From Nicotiana tabacum (taxonomy: Eukaryota > Streptophyta > Magnoliopsida > Solanales > Solanaceae), in NCBI RefSeq assembly GCF_000715075.1, contig NC_134081.1, forward strand, positions 65,491,653-65,555,652: a stretch of DNA of 64,000 nt, read 5' to 3'. The position numbers and the translations under genes were made by a program. The notes beneath the pieces are model-generated. The model searched no databases. It worked only from the letters and a program-made list of their open reading frames with translations, and was not told the origin of the DNA. Shown here piece by piece: positions 36,053 through 48,067 of the stretch. Each line of letters begins with the position of its first letter. The stretch's first letter is position 1.

Positions 36053-39000
36053 AGGCCTATGAGAGGCTCAAGCAAGTCGGTGCAGCACCCCTTACTTGGC
36101 ACGAGTTTTCCGTTCTCTTCTTGGAGAAGTTTGTGCAACAGACCTGCAGAGAGGAGCTGTACAGGCAGTTCGAGTAGCTGCATCAAGATGGCATATCTGT
36201 GACCCAGTACGAGATGATGTTTTCAGAGTTAGATCGTCAAACAGTTTGGTTGGTTTCCACTAAGAGGGAGAGTATTAGGAGGTTCATTAATTGCCTCTAC
36301 TATCAATACCGTTTTGTTATGACTCGGGAGAGTGTCTCAGGTTCTACGTTCGATGAGGTGGGTGACATTGCTTGGCGGCTAGAACTGGTTCGTAGTGAGG
36401 AGCATGAGAAGAGGGAGGCCAAGATCCCTCGTGGTTTGGTTGGTTTTTATGGTGTTCCTTCTAGGGGTCAGTTCCACCACAGCAGGGGTCATCCTTATAG
36501 GCCCGCTAAGGTGGATTGTCCAGTTCACCGTGGTACATCATCCAGCCATGGTTCATACACTGCTAGACCGGGTCAGTCATCCCTCAATGCTCTCCCAGCT
36601 CAGAGTTCATATCGTGTGCCTTCAGTTCAGGGTTCGTCTGCATCAGGTTCTTATGGTAGTTACTCCGGTTCTTGGGGTACGCCTCAGTATTTACCACCAT
36701 TTTTCGAGAAGAGATATTTTGAGTGTGGAGAGTTGGGTCATTTGAAGAGGTTTTGTCCCTGCCTTACGGGAGGGCAAGTTCAGTAGAGGAGTCAGGTCAC
36801 GACTTCAGCACTAGTTACTTCACCAACTGCCCAGCCAGCTCGGGGTGGGGCTCAAGGAACTAGGGGTCGCCCAAGAGGGGTCGGTCGATCAAGTGGCCGT
36901 CAGGCCCAATTCTATGTTATTCTTGCCACTCCAAATATCGTTGCTTCAGAAACAGTGATCACATGTATTGTCTCAATATGCCACGGGGATGCTTTTGTAC
37001 TATTTGACCCTGACTCCATTTATTCGTATATAGCATCACATTTTGCCCATTATCTGGATATGCCCTGTGAGTCTTTAGTTTCATTTGTTCATGTATCTAT
37101 GCCAGTGGGCGATATTATTATTGTGGATGGTGTATATTGGTCATGTGTTGTGACTATTGGGGGATTGAAGATGAGAGTTGATCTCTTATTGCTTAGTATG
37201 ATTGATTTTGACATGATCTTGGGTATAGATTGGTGTTCTCCATGTCATGCTATTTTGGACTGTCACGCTAAGACCGTGACGTTGGCGATGCCGGGGTTGC
37301 CAAGGATCGAGTGGAGAGGTTCTCTAGATTGTGTTCCCAATAGGGTGATTTTGTATTTAAAGGCCCAACGAATGGTTGAGAAAGGATGTTTATCTTATTT
37401 CTCCTCTGTGAAGGATGTTGGTGCCGATACCCCTACTATTGATTCTGTTCCGGTGGTACGAGACTTTCCATATATGTTTCTTGCAGACCTGCCGAGTATG
37501 TTGCCCGATAGGGATATTGACTTTGGTAATTGCTTAGTGCCGGGTACTCAACCCATTTCTATTCCCCGTATCGTATGGCACCAGCCGATTGAAAGAACAG
37601 CTTGAGGAACTTCTTGATAAGGGTTTTATTAGGCCTAGTGTGTCACCTTAGGGTGCACCAGTTCTGTTTGTGAAGAAGAAGGACAGTACTATGCGGATGT
37701 GCATCGTCTATAGACAGTTGAACAAAGTTACAATCAAGAACAAGTATCCTTTGTAGAGTATTGATGACCTATTTGACCATCTTCAGGGAGAGATGGTGTT
37801 CTCTAAGATTGATTTGAGGTCTGGGTATCACCAGTTGAAGATTCAGGACTCGGATATTCTAAAGGTAGCATTCAGGACCCGTTATGGTCATTTTGAGTTC
37901 TTTGTGATGTCTTTTGGGATGACCAACGCCACAGTAACATTCATGCATTTGATGAACAGTGTATTTCAGCCTTATTTTGACTCGTTTGTCATAGTATTCG
38001 TTGATGATATCCTTATGTACTCTCATAGCCAGGAGGAGCATGCCCAGTATTTGAGGATTGTGTTGCAGCGGTTGAGGGAGGAGAAGCTTAATGCCAAGTT
38101 CTCCATGTGTGAGTTTTGGCTTAGTTCGGTGGTGTTCTTGTGGCACGTGGTGTCCAGTGAGGGAATTAAGGTGGACCCGAAGAAGATAGAAGTGGTTTAG
38201 AGTTGTCCCAAACCATCCTCAGCTACAGAGATTCGGAGCTTTCTCGACCTGGCCGGTTATTACCATTGCTTCGTGGAGGGTTTCTCGTCTATCTCATCGC
38301 CTTTGACCAAATTGACCTAGAAGGGTGCTACTAATAGGTGGTCAGATGAGTGTGAAAAGAGCTTTCAGAAGCTCAAGACTGCCTTGACCACAACTCTAAT
38401 TCTAATTTTTCCTTCAGCTTCAAGCTCTTATACAATGTATTGTGATGCTTCTCAGATTGAAATTGTGTGTGTCTTGATGCAGGGGGTAGAGTAATTTCTT
38501 ACGCTTTAGGTCAGTTGAATCCCCACGAGAAGAACTACCTTGTCCATGATTTGGAGTTGGCTACCATCGTTCATGCATTGATGACTTGGAGGCATTATCT
38601 CTACGGTGTGTCTTGTGATGTATTTACAGATCATCGGAGTCTCTAGCACTTCTTCAAAAAAAAGATCTAAATTTGAGATAGCGGAGATGGTTGGAGCTGC
38701 TAAGAGACTATGATATCACTATTTTGTATCAACTCGGGAAGGCCAATGTTGTGGCCGATACCTTGAGTAGGAAGGCGGTGAGTATGGGTAACCTTGCATT
38801 CATTCCTGTTGGTGAGAGACCACTTGAAGTTGATGTTCAGGCATTGGCTAACCAGTTCGTGAGATTAGATATTTTGGAGCCCAGCCAGGTTCTAGCTTGA
38901 GTGGTTTCTCGGTGTTCCTTATATGATCGCATCAGAGAGCGCCAGTATGATGATCCCCATTTGCTTGTCTTTAAGGACACAATTCAGCCCGGTGATGCTA

Positions 39001-40390
39001 GGGATGCTACTATTGGGGATGATGGGGTGTTGAGAATATAGGGTCAGATCTGTGTACCTAATGTAGATGGGCTACGTGAGTTGATTCTTAAGGAGGCCCA
39101 CAGTTCGCGGTATTCCATTCATCCGGGTGCTGAAATGATGTACCAGGACTTGAGTCAGCACTACTAGTGGAGGAGGATGAAGAAGGATATAGTGGGATTT
39201 GTAGATCGGTGCCTAAACTATCAGTACGTTAAGTATGAGCATTAAAGACCGAGTGGATTACTTCTGAGGCTTGAGATCCAAGAGTGGAAATGGGAGCATA
39301 TCATCAAGGATTTTGTAGTTGGGCTCACATGGACTTTGAGGATGTTTGATGCCATTTGGGTGATTGTGGATCGGCTGATCAAATCCACGCACTTTATTCC
39401 AGTTGGGACTACTTATTTTTTAGAGTGGTTGGTTGACATTTACATCCGCGAGATTGTTCGCCTTCACGGTGTGCCGGTGTTCATCATTTTAGATCGGGGC
39501 AGGCAGTTTTGGAGGGTCGTGCGGTGAGTTGGGCACCCAGGTTGAGTTGAGCACAACATTTCACCTTCAGACGGACGAACAGTCCGAGCGCACTCTATTC
39601 ATATATTGGAAGATATGCTACGTGCTTGTGTCATAGATTTCAGGGGTTCTTAGGATAAGTTTCTGCCGCTCACGGAGTTTGCCTACAACAACAACTACCA
39701 GTCGAGTATTCATATGCTTCCGTATGAGGCTTTGTATGAGAGACAGTGTTGGTCTCCGGTGGGTTGGTTTGAGCCGGGTGAAGCTAGGCTATTGGGTACT
39801 AGCTTGGTTCAGGATGATTTGCACAAGGTTAAATTGATTCAGGATCGGCTTCGCACGGCGCAGTCTAGACATAAGAGTTACGTCGATCAGAAGGTTCGTG
39901 ATGTTGCTTACATGGATTGGGAGAAGGTACTGCTCAAGGTTTCTCCAATGAAGGGTGTTATGAGGTTCGGGAAGAAGGGCAAGTTGAGCCCTCGGTATAT
40001 TGGGGCTTTTGAGGTTCTTTAGAGGATTGGAGAGGAGGCTTAAAAGCTTGCCTTACCACCTAGTCTATCGAGTGTTCATCCAGTGTTTCATGTATCTATG
40101 CTCCAGAAGTATATTGGCAATCTGTCTCATGTTTTGGAATTTTAGCACGGTTCAGTTGGATGGTGAATTGACTTATGATGTGGAAATGGTGGCCATTTTG
40201 GTTTAGCAGGTTCGAAAGTTGAGGTCAAAGGACATAGCTTCAATGAAGGTGTAGTGGAGAGGTCAGCCAGTTGAGGAGGCTACTTAGGAGACCGGGCGGG
40301 AGATGCGCAACAGATATCCACGCCTATTTGAGACTCCATGTACATTTCTAGACCCATTCGAAGACGAACGTTTTTTTAAGAGGGGGAGGA
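36053..40390 (+). pseudogene. Tekay-type gag-pol remnant, internal unit 1
   Basis: Gag starts abruptly at 36055 and continues to a CCHC-like knuckle (CGELGHLKRFCP, first Cys-X2-Cys degenerate) near 36720. Protease region 36955-37600 has DPDS where DPGS is expected. Reverse transcriptase is at 37600-38290 with FVDDILMYS near 38000, RNase H at about 38440-38770 (YCDASQ, ADTLSRK), integrase zinc region at about 39100-39260, core at about 39330-39720 (WVIVDRLIKS, LDRG) and chromodomain-like tail at about 40150-40340. Stops include TAG at 36175 and 36784, a frame loss near 37600, and TAGs after CVT-like and KYPL motifs. It ends with a purine tract before LTR B. Unable to encode functional proteins. 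Confidence 0.92.
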
Positions 40391-43300
40391 TGTAACGACC
40401 CGGCCAGTCGTTTTGAGAGTTGTAGCCCTATTCCCCCATTTACTATTCATTCCCTCCTTAATTGTTGTTATGTGGCTTGCCGGGGTAGTTGGTTCGGGTC
40501 TGGGGAGACTTCGAAATGAGTTGAGATACATAGTCCCAAAGTTGGAAGCTTAAGTTGAAATGCTTGACCTATGTCTAAACATCTACGAACTGGGGTTTTG
40601 ATGGTTCTGTTAGCCCCGTTGGGTAATTTCGTACTAAGGAGTATGTCCAGATTGCGAATTCGAGGTCCGTAGTTGAAATAAGCTTGAAATGGCAAAAGTT
40701 GGAAATTTTAAAGTTTGATCGAGAGTGGAATTTGTGGTTACCGAGTCCAGATTGGGGTTCTGGGAGTTGGAGTAGGTTCGTGGTGTCATTTATGACTTGT
40801 GTGCAAAATTTGAGGTCAATCGGACGTGATTTGATAGGTTTCGGCATCGAATATAAAAGTTAGAAGTTCAAAAGTTCATTAGGCTTGAATCGATGCGTGA
40901 CTCGTGGTTTTAGCATTGTTTGATGTGATTTAAAGGTTCGACTAAGTTCGTATTGTGTTTTTGGACTGGTTGGTATATTTGGTTGAGGTCCCGGGGGCCT
41001 CGTGTGGAGTTCGTATAATTATCGGTGAGAAGCAGCATGTGCGCACCAACCATCGCAGAAGCGGCCAAGAGTGGAGCTGGGCAGCGCTCGTAGCTGCGAA
41101 GGGTTTGCCCGTGCCTGCAAGGTCGCAAGTACAAAGTGATGAACGCAGAAGCGGAGTTGGCCAGGGAGAGTTTGCGCAGGTGCGATGGGAATTTCGCAAC
41201 TGCGAGAGCGCAAATATGGAGGCAGGATCGCAGAAGCGAAGGGAGCCTTTGAGGCATGTCCGCAGAAGCGGGGGAATTTCCACAAAAGTGGAACCGCATG
41301 TGCGGTTAAGTATTCTGTATAAGCGAAAAGGGCTGGGAACGTTTTCTGTATTAAAATCGAGGGTTCCGTGATTTTCATCATTTTGAACATTTCAAGCTTA
41401 GGGTTTGGAAATATTTGAGAGGGATTTCGAAGGGATTCTTGAAGTAAGTCCTTTGTGGTTAAATTTATTCAATAATTATGTTTCCTCATTGATTGTCCCA
41501 TCTAGATTGTGTGGTTTTGAGGTGTAATTTTGAAGTTTTAGGCTAGGGATTTTGAGAGTTTAAATTAGGGATTTGGGTGTTGATTTGGTGTTGGCTTTTG
41601 GTAAATTTGGTATGGTTGGACTCGTGGTTGAATGGGCTTCTGGATTTTGTGACTTTTATTGGATTCCGATACATGGGCCCGGTGGGCCGACTTTTGAGTT
41701 GACTTTTTGACTTTTGATTAAGAACTTAGTATCTTCTTATAGAATTGATTCCTTTAGCTCGTGTTGATTGTATCAAAATGTTTGTGGCCAGATTTGAGGC
41801 ATTTGGAAAAAAGGTAAGGGATTGTTGGAGTAGAGCTTTGCACAGTTTGAAGTAAGTAACACTTCTAAACTTGGTTCGGATGGTAAGAAACCCTGAATTT
41901 CGTGTTTTGTGATTGGTGTTGAGGTGACGCACGTGCTAGGTGGAGGGCACGTAGGCGAGCGTCATAAGAATTGTGACTTGGTCGATTCCGCACCGGCGAG
42001 AGCACAGATGCGGAGGCAGGATCGCAAAAGCGAAGGGAGCCTTTGAACCACTTGACAGTGTATTAAAATCGAGGGTTCCGTGATTTTCATCATTTTGAAC
42101 ATTTCAAGCTCGAGGTTTGGCGTATTTTGAGAGGGATTTTGAAGGGATTCTTGAGGTAAGTCAATTGTGGTTATATTTATTCAATAATTATTTTTCCCCA
42201 TTTATTTTCCCACCTTGATTGTGTGGATTTGAGGTGTAATTTTGGAGTTTGAGGCTAGGGATTTTGAGAGTTTAAATTGGGAATTTGGGTGTCGATTTAG
42301 TGTTGGATTTTGGTAAATTTGGTATGGTTGGACTCGTGGTTGAATGGGCTTCCGGATTTTGTGACTTTTGTTGGATTCTGAGACGTGGGCCCAAGGGGCC
42401 GACGTTTGAGTTGACTTTTTGACTTTTGATTAAGAACTTAGTATTTTCTAATCGAATTGATTCCTTTAGCTCGTGTTGATTGTATCGAACTATTTGTGGC
42501 TAGATTCTAGTCATTTGGAGACCGTTTCGCGAGGCAAGGACATGTTGGAGTAGAGTTTCGCACAGTTTGAAGTAAGTAATACTTCTAAACTTAGTTCCGA
42601 TGGTATGAAACCCCAAATTTCGTGTAATGTGATTCGTGTTGAGGTGACGCATGTGCTAGGTGGCGGGCGTGTAGGTGTGCATCATAAGAATTATGAATTG
42701 GTTGATTCCATAAAACTGAATAGTTGATTAATGTTGTTGTTACCTGTACTTTTACCATGTGTTAGAGCTATTAAGTTGTCAGTCATGTTAGAAATCCTGC
42801 TTAGGCTACATGTTAGTAATGTTGGGCCCTCAGAGGTCGTGTTACTTGTTGAATTATATGCGCTAATTTCCATTTGTACTCGGTCACACCTATTGTTTTC
42901 ATATTATGTCTCAATAATTGTTGTCCTTTACTTGATACATCATATCATTATTGTTTGGGCTGAATAACATGATTCTGGTGAGCCCGAGAGACTGGAGAGA
43001 TTAGTTACTGAGGGAGACAAAGGATCTATTGTGAGTGATGTTTATGGGATCAGGTTGTACGCCGCAGCAGGTTTTATTTATTCATGCCAAGATTTGTATT
43101 TTTATAGCGCTTGGGCTGGATCGCCCCCTCCTGAGTCTACACATCCATAGTGGGTGCAATTGCTAGTAGTTATTTACATTTGGGCTGTATCTGCCCTGGT
43201 TTATTTGCATTTGGGCTGGATCTCCCCTATTTTACTTGCATTTGGGCTGGATCTGCCCTGTTCAGTGTTATGTTTTATTGCAAATCTAAAAGCATGTCTA

Positions 43301-43698
43301 AATTCTTGTACCTCTACTTGTTAAATTATGAATTTCTGAGTTATCACTGTCATATTTTCTGTAACGTTCCGTACTATTAAATGTTGAAAGTGGGATGTAA
43401 TATTTGAACTTGTCACTACTTTCGGTCCAAAGATTAGATTTGTTACTTATTGAGTTGGTTATACTCACGCTACACCCTGCACCTCGTGTGCAGATCCAGG
43501 TGTTTCCGGTCAGGCTGTTGCTGATTTGCTGAGTCCAGACCTTCGGAGATCATCAAGGTAGTTGTTTGGCGTCTGCAGACCTTGACTCTCCTCCCTTATC
43601 TTTCTGTTTACTTGTTCAGATTTACTTTCTAGTCAATGTACCATACTATGTCATTATGTAGATACTTATGTACTCAGTGACACCCCGATTTTAGGAAG
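40391..43698 (+). repeat. LTR B, chimeric (C-type 5' part, A-type 3' part)
   Basis: 40391-41989 matches LTR C (48068-49676), including GGTGAGAAGCAGCATGTGCG, which is absent from A. From 41990 on it matches LTR A (34310-36021), including CACTTGACAGT and the truncated 3' end. About 700-800 bp of LTR positions are therefore present twice, making B 3308 bp where A is 2606 bp. The junction has only a few bases of homology (ATTC). Confidence 0.93.
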
Positions 43699-43729
43699 AC
43701 TTTCTAGTCAGTGTACCATACTATGTCAT
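43699..43729 (+). other. templated filler at the deletion junction, copy 2
   Basis: The same 31-bp filler as 36022-36052, at the same junction between LTR and gag. The deletion therefore predates the duplication. Confidence 0.85.
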
Positions 43730-46700
43730 AGGCCTATGAGAGGCTCAAGCTAGTCAGTGCGGCACCCCTTACTTGGCACGAGTTTTCCGTTCTCTTCTTG
43801 GAGAAGTTTGTGCAACAGACCTGCAGAGAGGAGCTGTACAGGCAGTTCGAGTAGCTGCATCAAGATGGCATGTCTGTGACCCAGTACGAGATGATGTTTT
43901 CAGAGTTGGATCGTTAAATAGTTTGGTTGGTTTCCACGGAGAGGGAGAGTATTAGGAGGTTCATTGATTGCCTCTACTATCAATACCGTTTTGATATGAC
44001 TCGGGAGAGTGTCTCAGGTTTTACGTTCGATGAGGTGGGTGACATTGCTCGGCGGCTAGAACTGGTTCGTAGTGAGGAGCGTGAGAAGAGGGAGGCCAAG
44101 ATCCCTCGTGGTTTGGTTATTTTTTGTGGTTTTCCTTCTAGGGGTCAGTTCCACCACAGCAGGGGTCATCCTTATAGGCCCGCTAAGGTGGATTGTCCAG
44201 TTCACCGTGGTACATCATCCAGCCATGGTTCATACACTGCTAGACCGGATTAGTCATCCCTCAATGCTCTCCCAGCTCAGAGTTCATATCGTGCGCCTTC
44301 AACTCAGTGTTCGTCTGCACCAGGTTCTTATGGTAGATACTCCGGTTCTTGGGGTACGCCTCAGTATTTACCACCATTTTCCGAGAAGAGATATTTTGAG
44401 TGTGGAGAGTTGGGTCATTTGAAGAGGTTTTGTCCCTGCCTTACGGGAGGGCCAGTTCAGTAGAGGAGTCATGTCACGACTTCAGCACTAGTTACTTCAC
44501 CAACTGCCCAGCCAGCTCGGGGTGGGGCTCAAGGAACTAGGGGTCGCCCAAGAGGGGTCGGTCGATCAAGTGGCCGTCAGGCCCAATTCTATGTTATTCT
44601 TGCCACTCCAAATATCGTTGCTTCAGAAACAGTGATCACATATATTGTCTCAATATGCCACGGGGATGCTTCTGTACTATTTGACCCTCACTCCATTTAT
44701 TCGTATATAGCATCACATTTTGCCCATTATCTGGATATGCCCTGTGAGTCTTTAGTTTGATTTGTTCATGTATCTACGCCAGTGGGCGATATTATTGTTA
44801 TGGATGGTGTATATTTGTCATGTGTAGTGACTATTGGGGGATTGAAGATGAGAGTTGATCTCTTATTGCTTAGTATGATTGATTTCGACGTGATCTTGGG
44901 TATGGATTGGTGTTCTCCGTGTCATGCTATTTTGGATTGTCACGCTAAGACCGTGACGTTGGCGATGCCGGGGTTGCCAAGGATCGAGTGGAGAGGTTCT
45001 CTAGATTGTGTTCCCAATAGGGTGATTTTGTATTTGAAGGCCCAACGGATGGTTGAGAAGGGATGTTTATCTTATTTCTCCTCTGTGAGGGATGTTGGTG
45101 CCGATACCCCTACTATTGATTCTATTCCGGTGGTACGAGACTTTCCATATATGTTTCTTGCAGACCTGCCGAGTATGTTGCCCGACAGGGATATTGACTT
45201 TGGTATTGGCTTAGTGCCGGGTACTCAGCCTATTTCTATTCCCCGTATCGTATGGCATAAGCCGATTGAAAGAACAGCTTGAGGAACTTCTTGATAAGGG
45301 TTTTATTAGGCCTAGTGTGTCACCTTAGGGTGCACCAGTTCTGTTTGTGAAGAAGAAGGACAGTACTATGCGGATGTGCATCGACTATAGACAGTTGAAC
45401 AAAGTTACAATCAAGAACAAGTATCCTTTGTAGAGTATTGATGACCTATTTGACCATCTTCAGGGAGAGAGGGTGTTCTCTAAGATTGATTTGGGGTCTG
45501 GGTATCACCAGTTGAAGATTCAGGACTCGAATATTCTAAAGGTGGCATTCAGGACCCGTTATGGTCATTTTGAGTTCTTTGTGATGTCTTTTGGGATGAC
45601 CAACGCCACAGCAACATTCATGCATTTGATGAACAGTGTATTTCAGCCTTATTTTGACTCGTTTGTCATAGTATTCGTTGATGATATCCTTATGTACTCT
45701 CATAGCCAGGAGGAGCATGCCCAGTATTTGAGTATTGTGTTGCAGCGGTTGAGGGAGGAAAAGCTTTATGCCAAGTTCTCTATGTGTGAGTTTTGGCTTA
45801 GTTCGGTGGTGTTCTTGTGGCATGTGGTGTCAAGTGAGGGAATTAAGGTGGACCCGAAGAAGATAGAAGTGGTTTAGAGTTGTCCCAAACCATCCTCAGC
45901 TACGGAGATTCGGAGCTTTCTCGACTTGGCCAGTTATTACCATTGCTTCCTGGAGGGTTTCTCGTCTATCTCATCGCCTTTGACCAAATTGACCCAGAAG
46001 GGTGCTACTAATAGGTGGTCAGATGAGTGTGAAGAGAGCTTTCAGAAGCTCAAGACTGCCTTGACCACAACTCTAATTCTAATTTTTCCTTCAGCTTCAA
46101 GCTCTTATACAATGTATTGTGATGCTTCTCAGATTGAAATTGGGTGTGTCTTGATGCAGGGGGTAGAGTAATTTCTTACGCTTTAGGTCAGTTGAATCCC
46201 CACGAGAAGAACTACCTTGTCCATGATTTGGAGTTGGCTACCATCGTTCATGCATTGATGACTTGGAGGCATTATCTCTACGGTGTGTCTTGTGATGTAT
46301 TAACAGATCATCGGAGTCTCTAGCACTTCTTCAAAAACAATATCTAAATTTGAGATAGTGGAGATGGTTGGAGCTGCTAAAAGACTATGATATCACTATT
46401 CTGTATCATCTCGGGAAGGCCAATGTTGTGGCCGATACCTTGAGTAGGAAGGCGGTGAGTATGGGTAACCTTGCATTCATTCCTGTTGGTGAGAGACCAC
46501 TTGCAGTTGATGTTCAGGCATTGGCTAACCAGTTCGTGAGATTAGATATTTCGGAGCCCAGCTAGGTTCTAGCTTGAGTGGTTTCTCGGTGTTCCTTATA
46601 TGATCGCATCAGAGAGCGCTAGTATGATGATCCCCATTTGCTTGTCTTTAAGGACACAATTCAGCACGGTGATGCTAGGGATGCTACTATTGGGGATGAT

Positions 46701-48067
46701 GGGGTGTTGAGAATATAGGGTCAGATCTGTGTACCTAATGTAGATGGGCTACGTGAGTTGATTCTTAAGGACGCCCACAGTTCGCGGTATTCCATTCATC
46801 CGGGTGCCAAAATGATGTACCAGGACTTGAGGCAGCACTACTAGTGGAGGAGGATGAAGAAGGATATAGTGGGATTTGTAGATCGGTGCCTAAACTATCA
46901 GTACGTTAAGTGTGAGCATTATAGACCGAGTGGATTACTTCTGAGGCTTGAGATCCAAGAGTGGAAATGGGAGCATATCACCAAGGATTTTGTAGTTGGG
47001 CTCACATGGACTTTGAGGAAGTTTGATGCCATTTGGGTGATTGTGGATCGGCTGATCAAATCCACGCACTTTATTCCAGTTGGGACTACTTATTTTTTAG
47101 AGTGGTTGGTTGACATTTACATCCGCGAGATTGCTCGCCTTCACGGTGTGCCGGTGTTCATCATTTTAGATCGGGGCAGGCAGTTTTGGAGGGTCGTGCA
47201 GTGAGTTGGGCACCCAGGTTGAGTTGAGCACAACATTTCACCTTCAGACGGACGAACAGTCCGAGCGCACTCTATTCATATATTGGAAGATATGCTACGT
47301 GCTTGTGTCATAGATTTCAGGGGTTCTTAGGAGAAGTTTCTGCCGCTCACGGAGTTTGCCTACAATAACAACTACCAGTCGAGCATTCATATGCTTCCGT
47401 ATGAGGCTTTGTATGAGAGACAGTGTCGGTCTCCGGTGGGTTGGTTTGAGCAGGGTGAAGCTAGGCTATTGGGTACTGGCTTGGTTCAGGATGCTTTGCA
47501 CAAGGTTAAATTGATTCAGGATCGGCTTCGCACGGCGCAGTCTAGACATAAGAGTTACGTCGATCAGAAGGTTCGCGATGTTGCTTACATGGATTGGGAG
47601 AAGGTACTGCTCAAGGTTTCTCCAATGAAGGGTGTTATGAGGTTCGGGAAGAAGGGCAAGTTGAGCCCTCGGTATATTGGGGCTTTTGAGGTTCTTTAGA
47701 GGATTGGAGAGGAGGCTTAAAAGCTTGCCTTACCACCTAGTCTATCGAGTATTCATCCAGTGTTTCATGTATCTATACTCCAGAAGTATATTGGCAATCC
47801 GTCTCATGTTTTGTTATTTCAGCACGGTTCAGTTGGATGGTGAATTGACTTATGATGTGGAAATGGTGGCCATTTTGGGTCGGCATGTTTGAAAGTTGAG
47901 GTCAAAGGACATAGCTTCAATGAAGGTGTAGTGGAGAGGTCAGCCAGTTGAGGAGGCTACTTAGGAGACTGAGCGGGAGATGCGCAACAGATATCCACGC
48001 CTATTTGAGACTCCATGTACATTTCTAGACCCATTCGAGGACGAACGTTTGTTTAAGAGGGGGAGGA
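43730..48067 (+). pseudogene. Tekay-type gag-pol remnant, internal unit 2
   Basis: Collinear with unit 1 at an offset of 7677 bp and identical in length. It carries the same ancestral lesions (gag TAG, the frame loss before reverse transcriptase, KYPL followed by TAG, the TAG after KKIEVV). Private lesions include TAA at about 43915 and TAG at about 44251 in gag, and a TGA at about 44758. Conversely it keeps sense codons where unit 1 has stops (for example CAG near 45993 versus TAG in unit 1). Reverse transcriptase FVDD is near 45678. Integrase and chromodomain-like tail follow in the same order. The units differ by roughly 2-4% in stretches compared by eye. Confidence 0.92.

Noticed and set aside
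36395..44422. Alternative-frame ORFs of 116 codons at 36395-36745 and 44072-44422
   Set aside because: They overlap gag in another frame and recur only because the two internal units are duplicates.
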